From: JAQUVS01 sp964389735
GTDB lineage: Bacteria; Bacillota_I; Bacilli_A; RF39; UBA660
NCBI GenBank assembly: GCA_964389735.1
Contig: CAYMEJ010000032.1
Location: 1-9,513 of the forward strand
Length of the DNA: 9,513 nt
Direction of reading: 5' to 3'
The notes under the pieces were generated by a model. That model saw only the letters and a program-made list of their open reading frames with translations. It made no database searches and was not told the DNA's origin. Position numbers and translations under genes: made by a program. Positions 1 to 5,995 of the stretch are shown here, piece after piece. The first letter of the stretch is position 1, and the number at the start of each line of letters is the position of its first letter.

Positions 1-44
1 TGTCCAGCATCTACAATTATCCCAGTTATATTTCCATTATTCAT
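1..44 (-). CDS. Putative N-acetylmuramoyl-L-alanine amidase, N-terminal fragment
   Basis: Only the first 14 complete codons lie in the window; the gene continues past the left edge. They read MNNGNITGIIVDAG followed by CA, so the next residue is His or Gln. The hydrophobic stretch followed by D-A-G-H resembles the first zinc-ligand motif of Amidase_3 cell-wall hydrolases (I-x-I-D-A-G-H-G-G). The start is well supported: ATG at 44-42 with the Shine-Dalgarno AGAGGTG at 57-51. No signal peptide fits before the motif, so an intracellular or phage/spore-type amidase layout is possible. The assignment rests on a very short stretch; that a gene starts here is much surer than its function. Confidence 0.45.
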   Translation of the reverse strand, partial: MNNGNITGIIVDAG

Positions 45-64
45 AATTATCACCTCTACTATAA

Positions 65-91
65 ATTATGAATACCTAGATAAAATGTCAC
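65..91 (-). promoter_or_regulatory. Putative promoter of the left-edge gene
   Basis: GTGACA (91-86) and CATAAT (70-65) are separated by 15 bases, with the Shine-Dalgarno 7 bases after the -10. The spacing is shorter than the usual 17, so this is tentative. The block TAGTGACATTTT also occurs in front of the XRE regulator gene. Confidence 0.35.
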
Positions 92-99
92 TAGTTAAT

Positions 100-129
100 A
101 AAAAAAGATATTAATATTTTAATATCTTT
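100..129 (-). terminator. Rho-independent terminator overlapping a stop codon
   Basis: AAAGATATT and AATATCTTT form a perfect 9-bp stem with an 8-base loop, followed on the minus strand by a run of T. The TAA stop of the upstream gene (113-111) lies across the stem-loop junction. It ends transcription of the 111-905 gene. Confidence 0.75.
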
Positions 130-905
130 TCCTTAACATCAAATGGTTCTTGTTTTAAACTATCAACATAATTATATAAATCTCTACTTATTGGCATTCC
201 CCAAGATAGTTTAGTTATATTATCATATTCTTCAGTAAAAGGTATTTGCTTAAACTCATTTCTTTTACCCCTAATACTATAATATCTTTCTGATGCTGAT
301 TTAGATTTAGAATAATTATATAATAATACTTTTGCTAATCTATAATTAATAGTAATAATATCTTCTTCTGCTAATACCTTTAGTTCCTTATTTAATTCTA
401 AAGTATTAATCAATCCCATAACTTGAGCATTTTTTTCAGTTAATACTTTTTCCTTATTATATTTATATAGATACTTTTCGCTAAAAGATAAATTATTTAT
501 TACTCGACCTGTTAATTCCACTCCTTCAGATGCAATCATCCCTAATGAATCATTTCTTTCATTAGCAATTTGATATTGTCTAATGTGGTCTAATCCATGT
601 AATACATGTATTAATAAATTATAATTATAATAATGAGCATAATCTGGATTATCACTCATTCTCATAAATTTAATATACTGATTATATATATCATCATTAA
701 TAACCTTCATATTTAATGCTAAAAATTTAGGTTCTTGAAAATAAGTCATTCTATATTTTCCATAATTATTATGCTTAATCTCTTTTACTAAATCTCTTAT
801 ACCTTTTTTTTCTAACAAAGAAACAATCATATATTCAATAGTAAGTTCATCCATCGATACACCATTATCAAATGCCTCTTTTATTAGTTTCATATATTTT
901 TCCAT
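111..905 (-). CDS. Hypothetical protein with a degenerate HExxH-like motif
   Basis: This is a soluble-looking protein of 264 residues that I do not recognise. There is no signal peptide or membrane segment. The most distinctive stretch is residues 97-110, LLIHVLHGLDHIRQ, followed by ASEGVELTG at 125-133. H103-G-L-D-H107-I-R-Q110 has the spacing of a zincin HExxH-x-x-Q helix, but the catalytic glutamate is replaced by glycine (G104), and E127 or E130 could be a distal ligand. This could be a metal-binding protein, a non-catalytic relative of a metallopeptidase, or coincidence. The start is chosen from the Shine-Dalgarno AGGTGG at 918-913, 7 bases before ATG. It has its own promoter and terminator, so it appears to be monocistronic. 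Existence is well supported; function is unknown. Confidence 0.8.
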   Translation of the reverse strand: MEKYMKLIKEAFDNGVSMDELTIEYMIVSLLEKKGIRDLVKEIKHNNYGKYRMTYFQEPKFLALNMKVINDDIYNQYIKFMRMSDNPDYAHYYNYNLLIHVLHGLDHIRQYQIANERNDSLGMIASEGVELTGRVINNLSFSEKYLYKYNKEKVLTEKNAQVMGLINTLELNKELKVLAEEDIITINYRLAKVLLYNYSKSKSASERYYSIRGKRNEFKQIPFTEEYDNITKLSWGMPISRDLYNYVDSLKQEPFDVKEKILKY

Positions 906-930
906 ATCTATACCACCTATATGTGGAATT

Positions 931-959
931 ATAATAAACTATTTTTATTTTTTTGTCAA
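931..959 (-). promoter_or_regulatory. Sigma-A-type promoter of the 111-905 gene
   Basis: A perfect -35 TTGACA (959-954) is followed after 17 bases by TATTAT (936-931); an overlapping TATAAT lies at 933-928. The -35 is continuous with the T-tract of the terminator of the upstream HAD gene, so one transcription unit starts where the other ends. Confidence 0.7.
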
Positions 960-989
960 AAAAAGATGAATTACTTTAAAAATTCATCT
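958..989 (-). terminator. Rho-independent terminator of the HAD gene
   Basis: GATGAATT and AATTCATC form a perfect 8-bp stem with an 8-base loop, followed by seven T on the minus strand. The stop codon TAA (973-971) lies inside the hairpin, so the last codons of the gene form one arm. Confidence 0.8.
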
Positions 990-1618
990 ACTGCTTGTTT
1001 AATTTTATCTAATTCATACCCATATGCATTACAAGTATTCCATCCTCTTAATTTTGCCATTTCAATATTATCTACATTATCATCTATAAATAAAATACTC
1101 TTAGAATCAAAATCTTTTTCTACTATTTCATATACTTCAACACTAGGTTTTGCATATCCAATTTCAAATGATAACCAAACATAATCAAATTTACTTAAAT
1201 TAACTTGTTTATCAATTCTTTGTCTATCTAAAGTAATTAAATTTGAAAGTATACCTATATTACAATACTTCTTTAAACTATGAGCAAATTCTACTACTTC
1301 CTTATAATATTCGATTTTATCATGTTCTTCGACATAAGTTTTACAGAATTCTTCAAAAGAACAACTTAAATTAAACTTATTACATATTATTTTATACCAA
1401 TTAACTATATTTTCTTTACTATTAAATGCACTTATTTTTATATTATTACTATCATAACTACATAGACAATAATCTCTAAATATATTATCTGAAACACAAT
1501 TAGGGTTTAACTCCATTATTAAGTCATTAACTGCACTTTCCTGATTATATTGACCAGGAGTATGACTTTCTATTACTCCACCCCAATCGAATATTACTAT
1601 CTTTTCTTTCTCTGTCAT
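971..1618 (-). CDS. HAD superfamily hydrolase, subfamily IA-like
   Basis: A 215-residue cytosolic phosphatase-type protein with all four HAD motifs in order: motif I VIFDWGGV with nucleophile D11; motif II ILSN with S125; motif III with K157 in YAKPS; and motif IV FIDDN with D179/D180, plus D183. The second motif I aspartate is replaced by G13 (DxG instead of DxD), as in the YihX-like glucose-1-phosphatase branch of subfamily IA. A helical cap fits between residues 20 and 110. The substrate cannot be told. The ATG follows the TAG stop of the upstream gene after one base and has no clear Shine-Dalgarno, which suggests coupled translation. The two genes would be made together, but the upstream partner is unknown and does not reveal the substrate. 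Confidence 0.88.
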   Translation of the reverse strand: MTEKEKIVIFDWGGVIESHTPGQYNQESAVNDLIMELNPNCVSDNIFRDYCLCSYDSNNIKISAFNSKENIVNWYKIICNKFNLSCSFEEFCKTYVEEHDKIEYYKEVVEFAHSLKKYCNIGILSNLITLDRQRIDKQVNLSKFDYVWLSFEIGYAKPSVEVYEIVEKDFDSKSILFIDDNVDNIEMAKLRGWNTCNAYGYELDKIKQAVDEFLK

Positions 1619-1619
1619 A

Positions 1620-2522
1620 CTAATTCAACGAAAATAATATAGTGCATATAGTTAGTACAAGAATTGATGCAACTGTAACAACAGAAAGTGCTATATCAGC
1701 ATATCCTGCTTTTGCTACATCTCTAGATAATATTTTTTGCATTGGCATATTTTGAATTCTATTAGAATTTTCTACTTTCATTTTTTCTTCCATTCTTCTA
1801 TTAAATATATCTGGTTCAACTGCTCTAATGTTATCTCCAATTGCTTTTGCATATGTAGCATCTACATTATTTATTTTAAATATATTATTATTTTCACTTG
1901 TTGCTACAAAATCAGAAGTATCTGTTCTAGGATTTTGATTATTAGGCATTACTCTTACATCAGTTATAGGACATCTTCTAGCATAATCAGTAACAGATGG
2001 TTGAAACATTTCATTCATAAAATCTTTATCGCAATCAAATTGTTCTTTATGAGTTCTTACATTCTTTGTTTCAGGATCCATTAATTGTACTGAAAAATCA
2101 CATTCAGTTGGTGTTGCAGTTCCATTTTCTTTAAAATTAAATTCTGTAAAAACATAATTATCATCTTGTTCATATAAACGATTAACTTTATCTCTACATT
2201 CTTTATATTCTTTTGATTTATCTTCTTTAGTAGCAAATATATCTACTGAATCTGTACCAAATTTAAAATCATCGTTTTTTACTTCATTAGTTTTTTCATT
2301 TTCATTTTGCATTTGTTTAGCACCAACCTTTTCTAATATTGATTTATTCATTAATTCTATTTCATTAAGACTTTCTAAAATATAATTTTGATCATTAACA
2401 GGAATATTATTAGCCTCATCAATAGTTTTAATCATATCGCTTTTCATTTTCTCATCAACATTTGAAGTCACAACGTCACTTTTCATTTTAATCACCTTTT
2501 CATCAATTAAGCTTCTATCCAT
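1620..2522 (-). CDS. Hypothetical tail-anchored membrane protein
   Basis: A 300-residue protein that I do not recognise. It is hydrophilic and charged over its first 270 residues, with an Asn/Lys/Glu-rich, probably flexible first third. It ends in one hydrophobic segment (about residues 275-298, ending ILVLTICTILFSLN) with almost nothing after it. There is no N-terminal signal, so the layout is that of a C-terminally anchored protein with a cytoplasmic domain, which is uncommon in bacteria. Four cysteines are scattered through the soluble part. I prefer the ATG at 2522-2520, six bases after the Shine-Dalgarno AGGTG (2533-2529); the GTG at 2531 and ATG at 2528 overlap or crowd that site. It is the first gene of a unit with the HAD hydrolase, whose ATG lies one base after this stop codon. 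Confidence 0.78.
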   Translation of the reverse strand: MDRSLIDEKVIKMKSDVVTSNVDEKMKSDMIKTIDEANNIPVNDQNYILESLNEIELMNKSILEKVGAKQMQNENEKTNEVKNDDFKFGTDSVDIFATKEDKSKEYKECRDKVNRLYEQDDNYVFTEFNFKENGTATPTECDFSVQLMDPETKNVRTHKEQFDCDKDFMNEMFQPSVTDYARRCPITDVRVMPNNQNPRTDTSDFVATSENNNIFKINNVDATYAKAIGDNIRAVEPDIFNRRMEEKMKVENSNRIQNMPMQKILSRDVAKAGYADIALSVVTVASILVLTICTILFSLN

Positions 2523-2544
2523 ATCCATCACCTATTATATATTG

Positions 2545-2553
2545 ATTATATCA
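2545..2553 (-). promoter_or_regulatory. Extended -10 promoter of the tail-anchored protein/HAD unit
   Basis: The minus strand reads TGATATAAT, a perfect extended -10. No good -35 is seen; the expected place falls in the T-tract of the preceding terminator. The Shine-Dalgarno is 11 bases after the -10, so the leader would be only a few bases long. Confidence 0.6.
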
Positions 2554-2563
2554 CATTTATAGT

Positions 2564-2586
2564 AAAAAAAAAGAGTTAAACTCTTT
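2564..2586 (-). terminator. Rho-independent terminator of the XRE regulator gene
   Basis: AAAGAG and CTCTTT pair around a TTTAA loop on the minus strand and are followed by further T. The stop codon TAA (2587-2585) overlaps the stem. The stem is short and AT-rich, but the position and T-tract fit. Confidence 0.65.
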
Positions 2587-3466
2587 ATTTTTTAAGACTT
2601 CCTACTATTGCACATAATAATCCTCCAACTGGGAACACTACCCAACCTGGATGCCACATATTAAATACAAATCCTAATATTAAGTAAACCATAGTAGCAG
2701 TTAACATTATTGCTCCACTATATTTATCTTCACCATTAGCTATTTTATTTTGATATTCTATTTTCTTATTATATTTAGGTATATCATATTTTTCAGATAA
2801 AACTCCATAATATACAATAATAGTTGTTGCAATTGCAATTAATAGCATGAATATTACTACACCTACCATACTATCATCACCAAATATTACCGAACATCCT
2901 ACTACAGTAATTACTCCAAAAATAATTAATCCTACACCAACAGCAATAGCTATTGAAAACTTTTTACTAAATGATTCTATTTCATCTTCATTATAATAGT
3001 TTTCAGGAATGCTTGGATATTTCTTTGCAAAATTATCCATTTTTGTTCCATATATTATAAAACATGGAACTGAAACTAATATAAAACAGAAGAAAACTAC
3101 AACAGAAATTACTCCAAATAAGTCTTCATCTTCAGGACTTGCTAAACCATTAATAAATAATAATGTAGCAACACCCAATAAAATAAATCCTACTGCAAAT
3201 GCCATCACTTTACTAAAACTATTATATAGTTCATCATATTTCTTTCCTAAATTAATCTCACTAGTTTTTACATTACCATGAACTAAATCATCTAATGTAC
3301 ATCCAAATATTTCAGACATTGCAATTAGTTTATCCATTTCTGGATATGATGCACCAGACTCCCACTTTGATACTGCTTGTCTAGATACATTTAATTTATC
3401 AGCAAGTTGTTCTTGTGATAAATTATGTTCTTTTCTAAGAACTTGTAGACTTTCATAAAAATCCAT
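2585..3466 (-). CDS. Membrane-bound XRE-family transcriptional regulator
   Basis: A 293-residue protein. Residues 6-60 are a Cro/C1-type helix-turn-helix: LRKEHNLSQEQLADKLNVSR followed by QAVSKWESG, a very typical HTH_3 signature. A linker (65-85) leads to six probable membrane segments at about 87-108, 118-140, 171-194, 199-221, 250-269 and 274-290. Such HTH-plus-membrane proteins are thought to sense membrane or envelope signals while bound to DNA. It sits directly downstream of an ABC exporter operon on the same strand, so it probably controls that transporter, itself, or both; this is inference. The start is fixed by GAGGTGAAGG (3479-3471) just before ATG. The intervening 119 bases contain repeated CAAC/GTTG dyads that could be its own binding sites. 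Confidence 0.88.
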   Translation of the reverse strand: MDFYESLQVLRKEHNLSQEQLADKLNVSRQAVSKWESGASYPEMDKLIAMSEIFGCTLDDLVHGNVKTSEINLGKKYDELYNSFSKVMAFAVGFILLGVATLLFINGLASPEDEDLFGVISVVVFFCFILVSVPCFIIYGTKMDNFAKKYPSIPENYYNEDEIESFSKKFSIAIAVGVGLIIFGVITVVGCSVIFGDDSMVGVVIFMLLIAIATTIIVYYGVLSEKYDIPKYNKKIEYQNKIANGEDKYSGAIMLTATMVYLILGFVFNMWHPGWVVFPVGGLLCAIVGSLKK

Positions 3467-3485
3467 TTTCCTTCACCTCGATAAC

Positions 3486-3512
3486 ATATTAACAAATTAC
3501 TAAAAATGTCAC
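3486..3512 (-). promoter_or_regulatory. Putative promoter of the XRE regulator gene
   Basis: GTGACA (3512-3507) and an extended -10 TGTTAATAT (3494-3486) are separated by 15 bases up to TAATAT. The -10 lies 6 bases before the Shine-Dalgarno GAGGTG. The operator-like dyads lie immediately upstream of this -35. Confidence 0.4.
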
Positions 3513-3514
3513 TA

Positions 3515-3563
3515 CCAACTATAGGTTGTTTTCGCAACTTTTTTGTTAACTGATAGTTGCAAC
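3515..3563. promoter_or_regulatory. Operator-like array of CAAC/GTTG dyads
   Basis: Two 11-base inverted repeats of form AAC-N5-GTT (3517-3527 and 3548-3558) are spaced 31 bases start to start, close to three helical turns. Between them is GTTG-N6-CAAC (3525-3538), and right after is the 8-base palindrome GTTGCAAC (3556-3563). This lies between the ABC permease gene and the XRE gene, upstream of the latter's putative promoter. The natural candidate binder is the XRE protein; this is inference. Confidence 0.45.
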
Positions 3564-3578
3564 CCTTATAAAATAAGG
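3564..3578. other. Small perfect hairpin after the ABC permease gene
   Basis: CCTTAT and ATAAGG form a 6-bp stem with an AAA loop (TTT on the minus strand). There is no T-run after it on the minus strand, so it does not look like a terminator for the permease gene. It may protect the mRNA end or be part of the neighbouring operator region. Transcription from the ABC unit may thus run into the XRE gene. Confidence 0.3.
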
Positions 3579-3585
3579 ATAAAAA

Positions 3586-4380
3586 TTAAACAAAAAACTC
3601 TTTTTTATTATAATTTCTATATGTAACAGCCATACTTAGTCCTATCAATAATACCCCTATTACTATTGCTAATGGGTGAACGCAACCATTAGTAATAATA
3701 TATCTAGAGGAAGCTAATTCAAAAATTGAGAAATATTTTAAGAATTCAACTTCTTTTGCCATAGTACCTATCATTTGTAAGAAATAACTAATAAATGTTA
3801 TTCCAATTCCAATACCAAGTGTTTGCTTTGTACTCCTAAAGAACGTTGAAATAGCCAAGCTCACAAAGAAGAATACTAAATATATTAATATTGGAGACAA
3901 GTGTAACCATAAAAATGATTCTAATTCTAAATCATTACTTAATGCCATTCCAATTAAATTAAATACTGTTACTGCTAAAGATAATATCAAGATATTAATA
4001 ACTCCACATAATATTTTAGAAGTAACTATTTTATTTCTACTTATAGGTTTAGTAGCTAAAAACTCAATTGTTTTATCACTTTCTTCTTTTAATAAAATAC
4101 TAGAACCTAATATTGCAGAATAAGTACCACCTATTAATAACATAAAGATTTGACCCTCTGTTTTAAACCATCCAAATACAGATGATATACTAGCAATATC
4201 CATATTAAATGCTTTTAACATCTCAGGTGGAAAAATTTTCATCATTTCATCAATTTGTTTTTGACCATCACTATTCATAATACTAGGATATACTAAAAAT
4301 ACTACTAAAAATATTAACAATACTATAAGTGTCCATAATATTAAAGATTTTCTATTAACTTTTAATTCTCTTTTTAACAT
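3586..4380 (-). CDS. ABC-2 type transporter permease
   Basis: A 264-residue integral membrane protein with six probable membrane segments at about 13-32, 76-97, 122-147, 156-181, 186-206 and 236-254. The large extracytoplasmic loop between segments 1 and 2 and the cytoplasmic stretch KEESDKTIEFLATKPISRNK (98-117) are typical of ABC-2 permeases, where the latter forms the coupling region for the ATPase. It would pair with the ATPase encoded just upstream; as in related single-permease exporters, probably two of each make the transporter. The substrate is not visible; drugs, peptides or lipids are all possible. The ATG follows the ATPase stop codon after one base, and the strong Shine-Dalgarno AAGGAGG (4393-4387) lies in the last ATPase codons, so the pair is tightly coupled. 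Confidence 0.9.
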   Translation of the reverse strand: MLKRELKVNRKSLILWTLIVLLIFLVVFLVYPSIMNSDGQKQIDEMMKIFPPEMLKAFNMDIASISSVFGWFKTEGQIFMLLIGGTYSAILGSSILLKEESDKTIEFLATKPISRNKIVTSKILCGVINILILSLAVTVFNLIGMALSNDLELESFLWLHLSPILIYLVFFFVSLAISTFFRSTKQTLGIGIGITFISYFLQMIGTMAKEVEFLKYFSIFELASSRYIITNGCVHPLAIVIGVLLIGLSMAVTYRNYNKKEFFV

Positions 4381-4381
4381 A

Positions 4382-4826
4382 TTAATCCTCCTTATAATAG
4401 TGCATAAACACTTCTTCTATTGAAGGTTCCTCTATTAATAATTTATCAATATCATAATCATTTAATAATTTAATTACTTTATTTATATCACTATTATNNN
4501 NNNNNNNNNNNNNNNNNNNNNNNNNNNNNNNNNNNNNNNNNNNNNNNNNNNNNNNNNNNNNNNNNNNNNNNNNNNNNNNNNNNNNNNNNNNNNNNNNCTA
4601 TTATTTCTCTTATACTATCGCTTTTTTTATCCAGTTTTTTACCATCAATATAAATATCACCAGAATTCTTATTAATAATATTCATTATACATTTAATTGT
4701 AGTACTTTTACCAGCACCATTAGGACCAATAAAACCATATACTTGTCCTTTTTCTATATTAAGATTAATATTATCAATTCCTCTAGCTTTACCATATGTT
4801 TTAGTTAAGTTATTTATTTTTAACAT
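4382..4826 (-). CDS. ABC transporter ATP-binding protein, interrupted by assembly gap
   Basis: The energy-providing partner of the downstream permease. The first 76 residues are visible, with Walker A GPNGAGKST at 34-42 and the usual start LKINNLTKTYG. The last 39 or so codons are visible beyond the gap, ending IEEPSIEEVFMHYYKED, a tail typical of ABC-2-associated ATPases. The Q-loop, LSGG signature, Walker B and switch His all fall in the gap. With 100 N the total is 445 bases, not a multiple of three, and far below the 230-300 codons of the family, so the gap hides roughly 300-450 more bases than its nominal length. The two frames are open up to the gap, so I read this as one gene rather than a pseudogene. 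The ATG at 4826 follows AGG-containing sequence at 4843-4834. Confidence 0.85.
4498..4597. other. Assembly gap of 100 N
   Basis: Exactly 100 N, the usual placeholder for a gap of unknown length. It lies inside the ABC ATPase gene; the frames on its two sides do not match at length 100, so the true length differs. Confidence 0.99.
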
Positions 4827-4850
4827 ATCATCGCCTACCTTATAATTACA

Positions 4851-4859
4851 ATTATAACA
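4851..4859 (-). promoter_or_regulatory. Extended -10 promoter of the ABC transporter unit
   Basis: TGTTATAAT on the minus strand is a perfect extended -10, directly after the T-tract of the preceding terminator. No convincing -35 is seen. The AAGG of the ribosome binding site begins 9 bases later. Confidence 0.55.
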
Positions 4860-4860
4860 C

Positions 4861-4884
4861 AAAAAAAGAAAATTTCTTCTCTTT
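4861..4884 (-). terminator. Probable Rho-independent terminator of the Abi/HtrA unit
   Basis: AAAGAGAA and TTCTTTTT can pair over 8 bp with one G-U pair around a GAAATT loop, and the right arm runs into seven T. The TAA stop of the protease gene (4885-4883) overlaps the left arm. The stem is weak. Confidence 0.55.
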
Positions 4885-5995
4885 ATGCTTCAGTTAATAC
4901 TATAATAGTAGTTTTTTCTTCACCATTTCTATAGTAAGTTATTTCTACTTTATCACCTATTTTATATTGAAATAATTCATATTTTAAGTATGCAGAATTC
5001 TTAACACTCTTATTACCTATTTTAGTAATAACATCGCCTCTTTGTAACCCAGCTTGTTGAGCACCACTACCTTCAACAGTACTTACTACTACAACACCTG
5101 TAGTAAGTTTATTATCAACACTTATTCCAGCTTGATATAGCTTCATAGTATCAGTTACGTTAACCATAGTAATACCTATTAATGGTCTCTTAATTTCTTT
5201 ACCACTTTCAAGATCATCAACATACTCCATAGCGTATTCTATTGGTATAGCAAATCCCATACCCTCTATTTCATCTTGTACTAGTTTCAATGAATTAATA
5301 CCAATAACTTCACCATTAACATTCAATAATGGACCACCACTATTACCTGGATTAATTGCAGCATCAATTTGAATTACTTTCATAATAAAACTCTCTGTTT
5401 TAGTAATTGATGTAGAAACCATTCTATTTTTACCAGAAATAGTCCCCTTTGTAACACTTCCTCTATATTCGTATCCAAGTGGTGAACCAACTGTAAATAC
5501 TGTGTCACCTAAATTTGATTTTTCACTATTACCAACTGTAACTGCTTGTTTAACATATTTTACATCTATTCTTACAACAGCTAAATCTAAATAAACATCA
5601 CTACCAAGTACAACACCTTTAACTTCAGTATCATCACTCATTATTAATACTATTTCACTAGCATTTTCAACAACATGATGATTAGTTAAAATATATCCAT
5701 ATTTTGAATCTTTCTTATATATGAAACCACTTCCTGTACCTGCTAACTTATTATATTGATAGTTTTGAACTGTAACAACAGCATCATATACCTTTCCAAC
5801 AGAAACAGATATACCTGTTTCGTCAATAGTAATATCATCATCACATTTTACTACACCATTTGAATTATTACTATTGTTTATTGTTGTAGTAGTATCATCC
5901 TCCCATATTGGATTAACAACTACATAATATGTAAATAACCCCCCAATAATAAATGCAACACTAAGTGTAACTGCATTAATTATTTTTTCTCTCAT
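4883..5995 (-). CDS. HtrA/DegP-like S1C serine protease with PDZ domain
   Basis: A 370-residue membrane-anchored quality-control protease. A short cytoplasmic end is followed by one membrane segment (about 7-28) and a Thr/Asn-rich linker (35-47); the trypsin-like domain covers about 60-260 and would lie outside the membrane. The catalytic triad is complete: H107 in TNHHVV, D137 in YLDLAVV and S219 in NPGNSGGP. A single PDZ domain follows at about 275-365, with AGLQRGDVITKIGNKSV at 315-331. This is the usual plan of firmicute HtrA proteins, which degrade misfolded exported proteins. Its ATG overlaps the TGA of the upstream Abi_2 gene by 4 bases (ATGA), and its own Shine-Dalgarno GAAGGTG (6007-6001) lies within that gene, so the two are made from one transcript. 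I leave the symbol empty because HtrA paralogues cannot be told apart here. Confidence 0.93.
   Translation of the reverse strand: MREKIINAVTLSVAFIIGGLFTYYVVVNPIWEDDTTTTINNSNNSNGVVKCDDDITIDETGISVSVGKVYDAVVTVQNYQYNKLAGTGSGFIYKKDSKYGYILTNHHVVENASEIVLIMSDDTEVKGVVLGSDVYLDLAVVRIDVKYVKQAVTVGNSEKSNLGDTVFTVGSPLGYEYRGSVTKGTISGKNRMVSTSITKTESFIMKVIQIDAAINPGNSGGPLLNVNGEVIGINSLKLVQDEIEGMGFAIPIEYAMEYVDDLESGKEIKRPLIGITMVNVTDTMKLYQAGISVDNKLTTGVVVVSTVEGSGAQQAGLQRGDVITKIGNKSVKNSAYLKYELFQYKIGDKVEITYYRNGEEKTTIIVLTEA

Noticed and set aside
921..3281. Plus-strand open frames at 921-1184, 1737-2084 and 3009-3281, and the minus-strand frame 7760-7966
   Set aside because: They lie opposite well-supported genes, have no ribosome binding site or recognisable domain, and have the low-complexity composition expected of antisense of AT-rich coding sequence.
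3521..3545. Plus-strand terminator: AGGTTG-TTTTCG-CAACTT followed by T
   Set aside because: It has the right shape, but no plus-strand gene lies upstream. Its arms are part of the CAAC/GTTG operator-like array, which explains them better.
3586..3610. Terminator at the end of the ABC permease gene (AAAAAAGAGTTTTTT on the minus strand)
   Set aside because: The stem is only A-T pairs with a 3-base loop and is followed by a broken T-run; too weak to call, and read-through into the XRE gene is plausible.
5992..5994. Terminal TGA of the Abi_2 gene as proof that TGA is a stop here
   Set aside because: If read as Trp, the frame would end at TAA after only three further codons, so this stop does not decide between the standard code and TGA as Trp.
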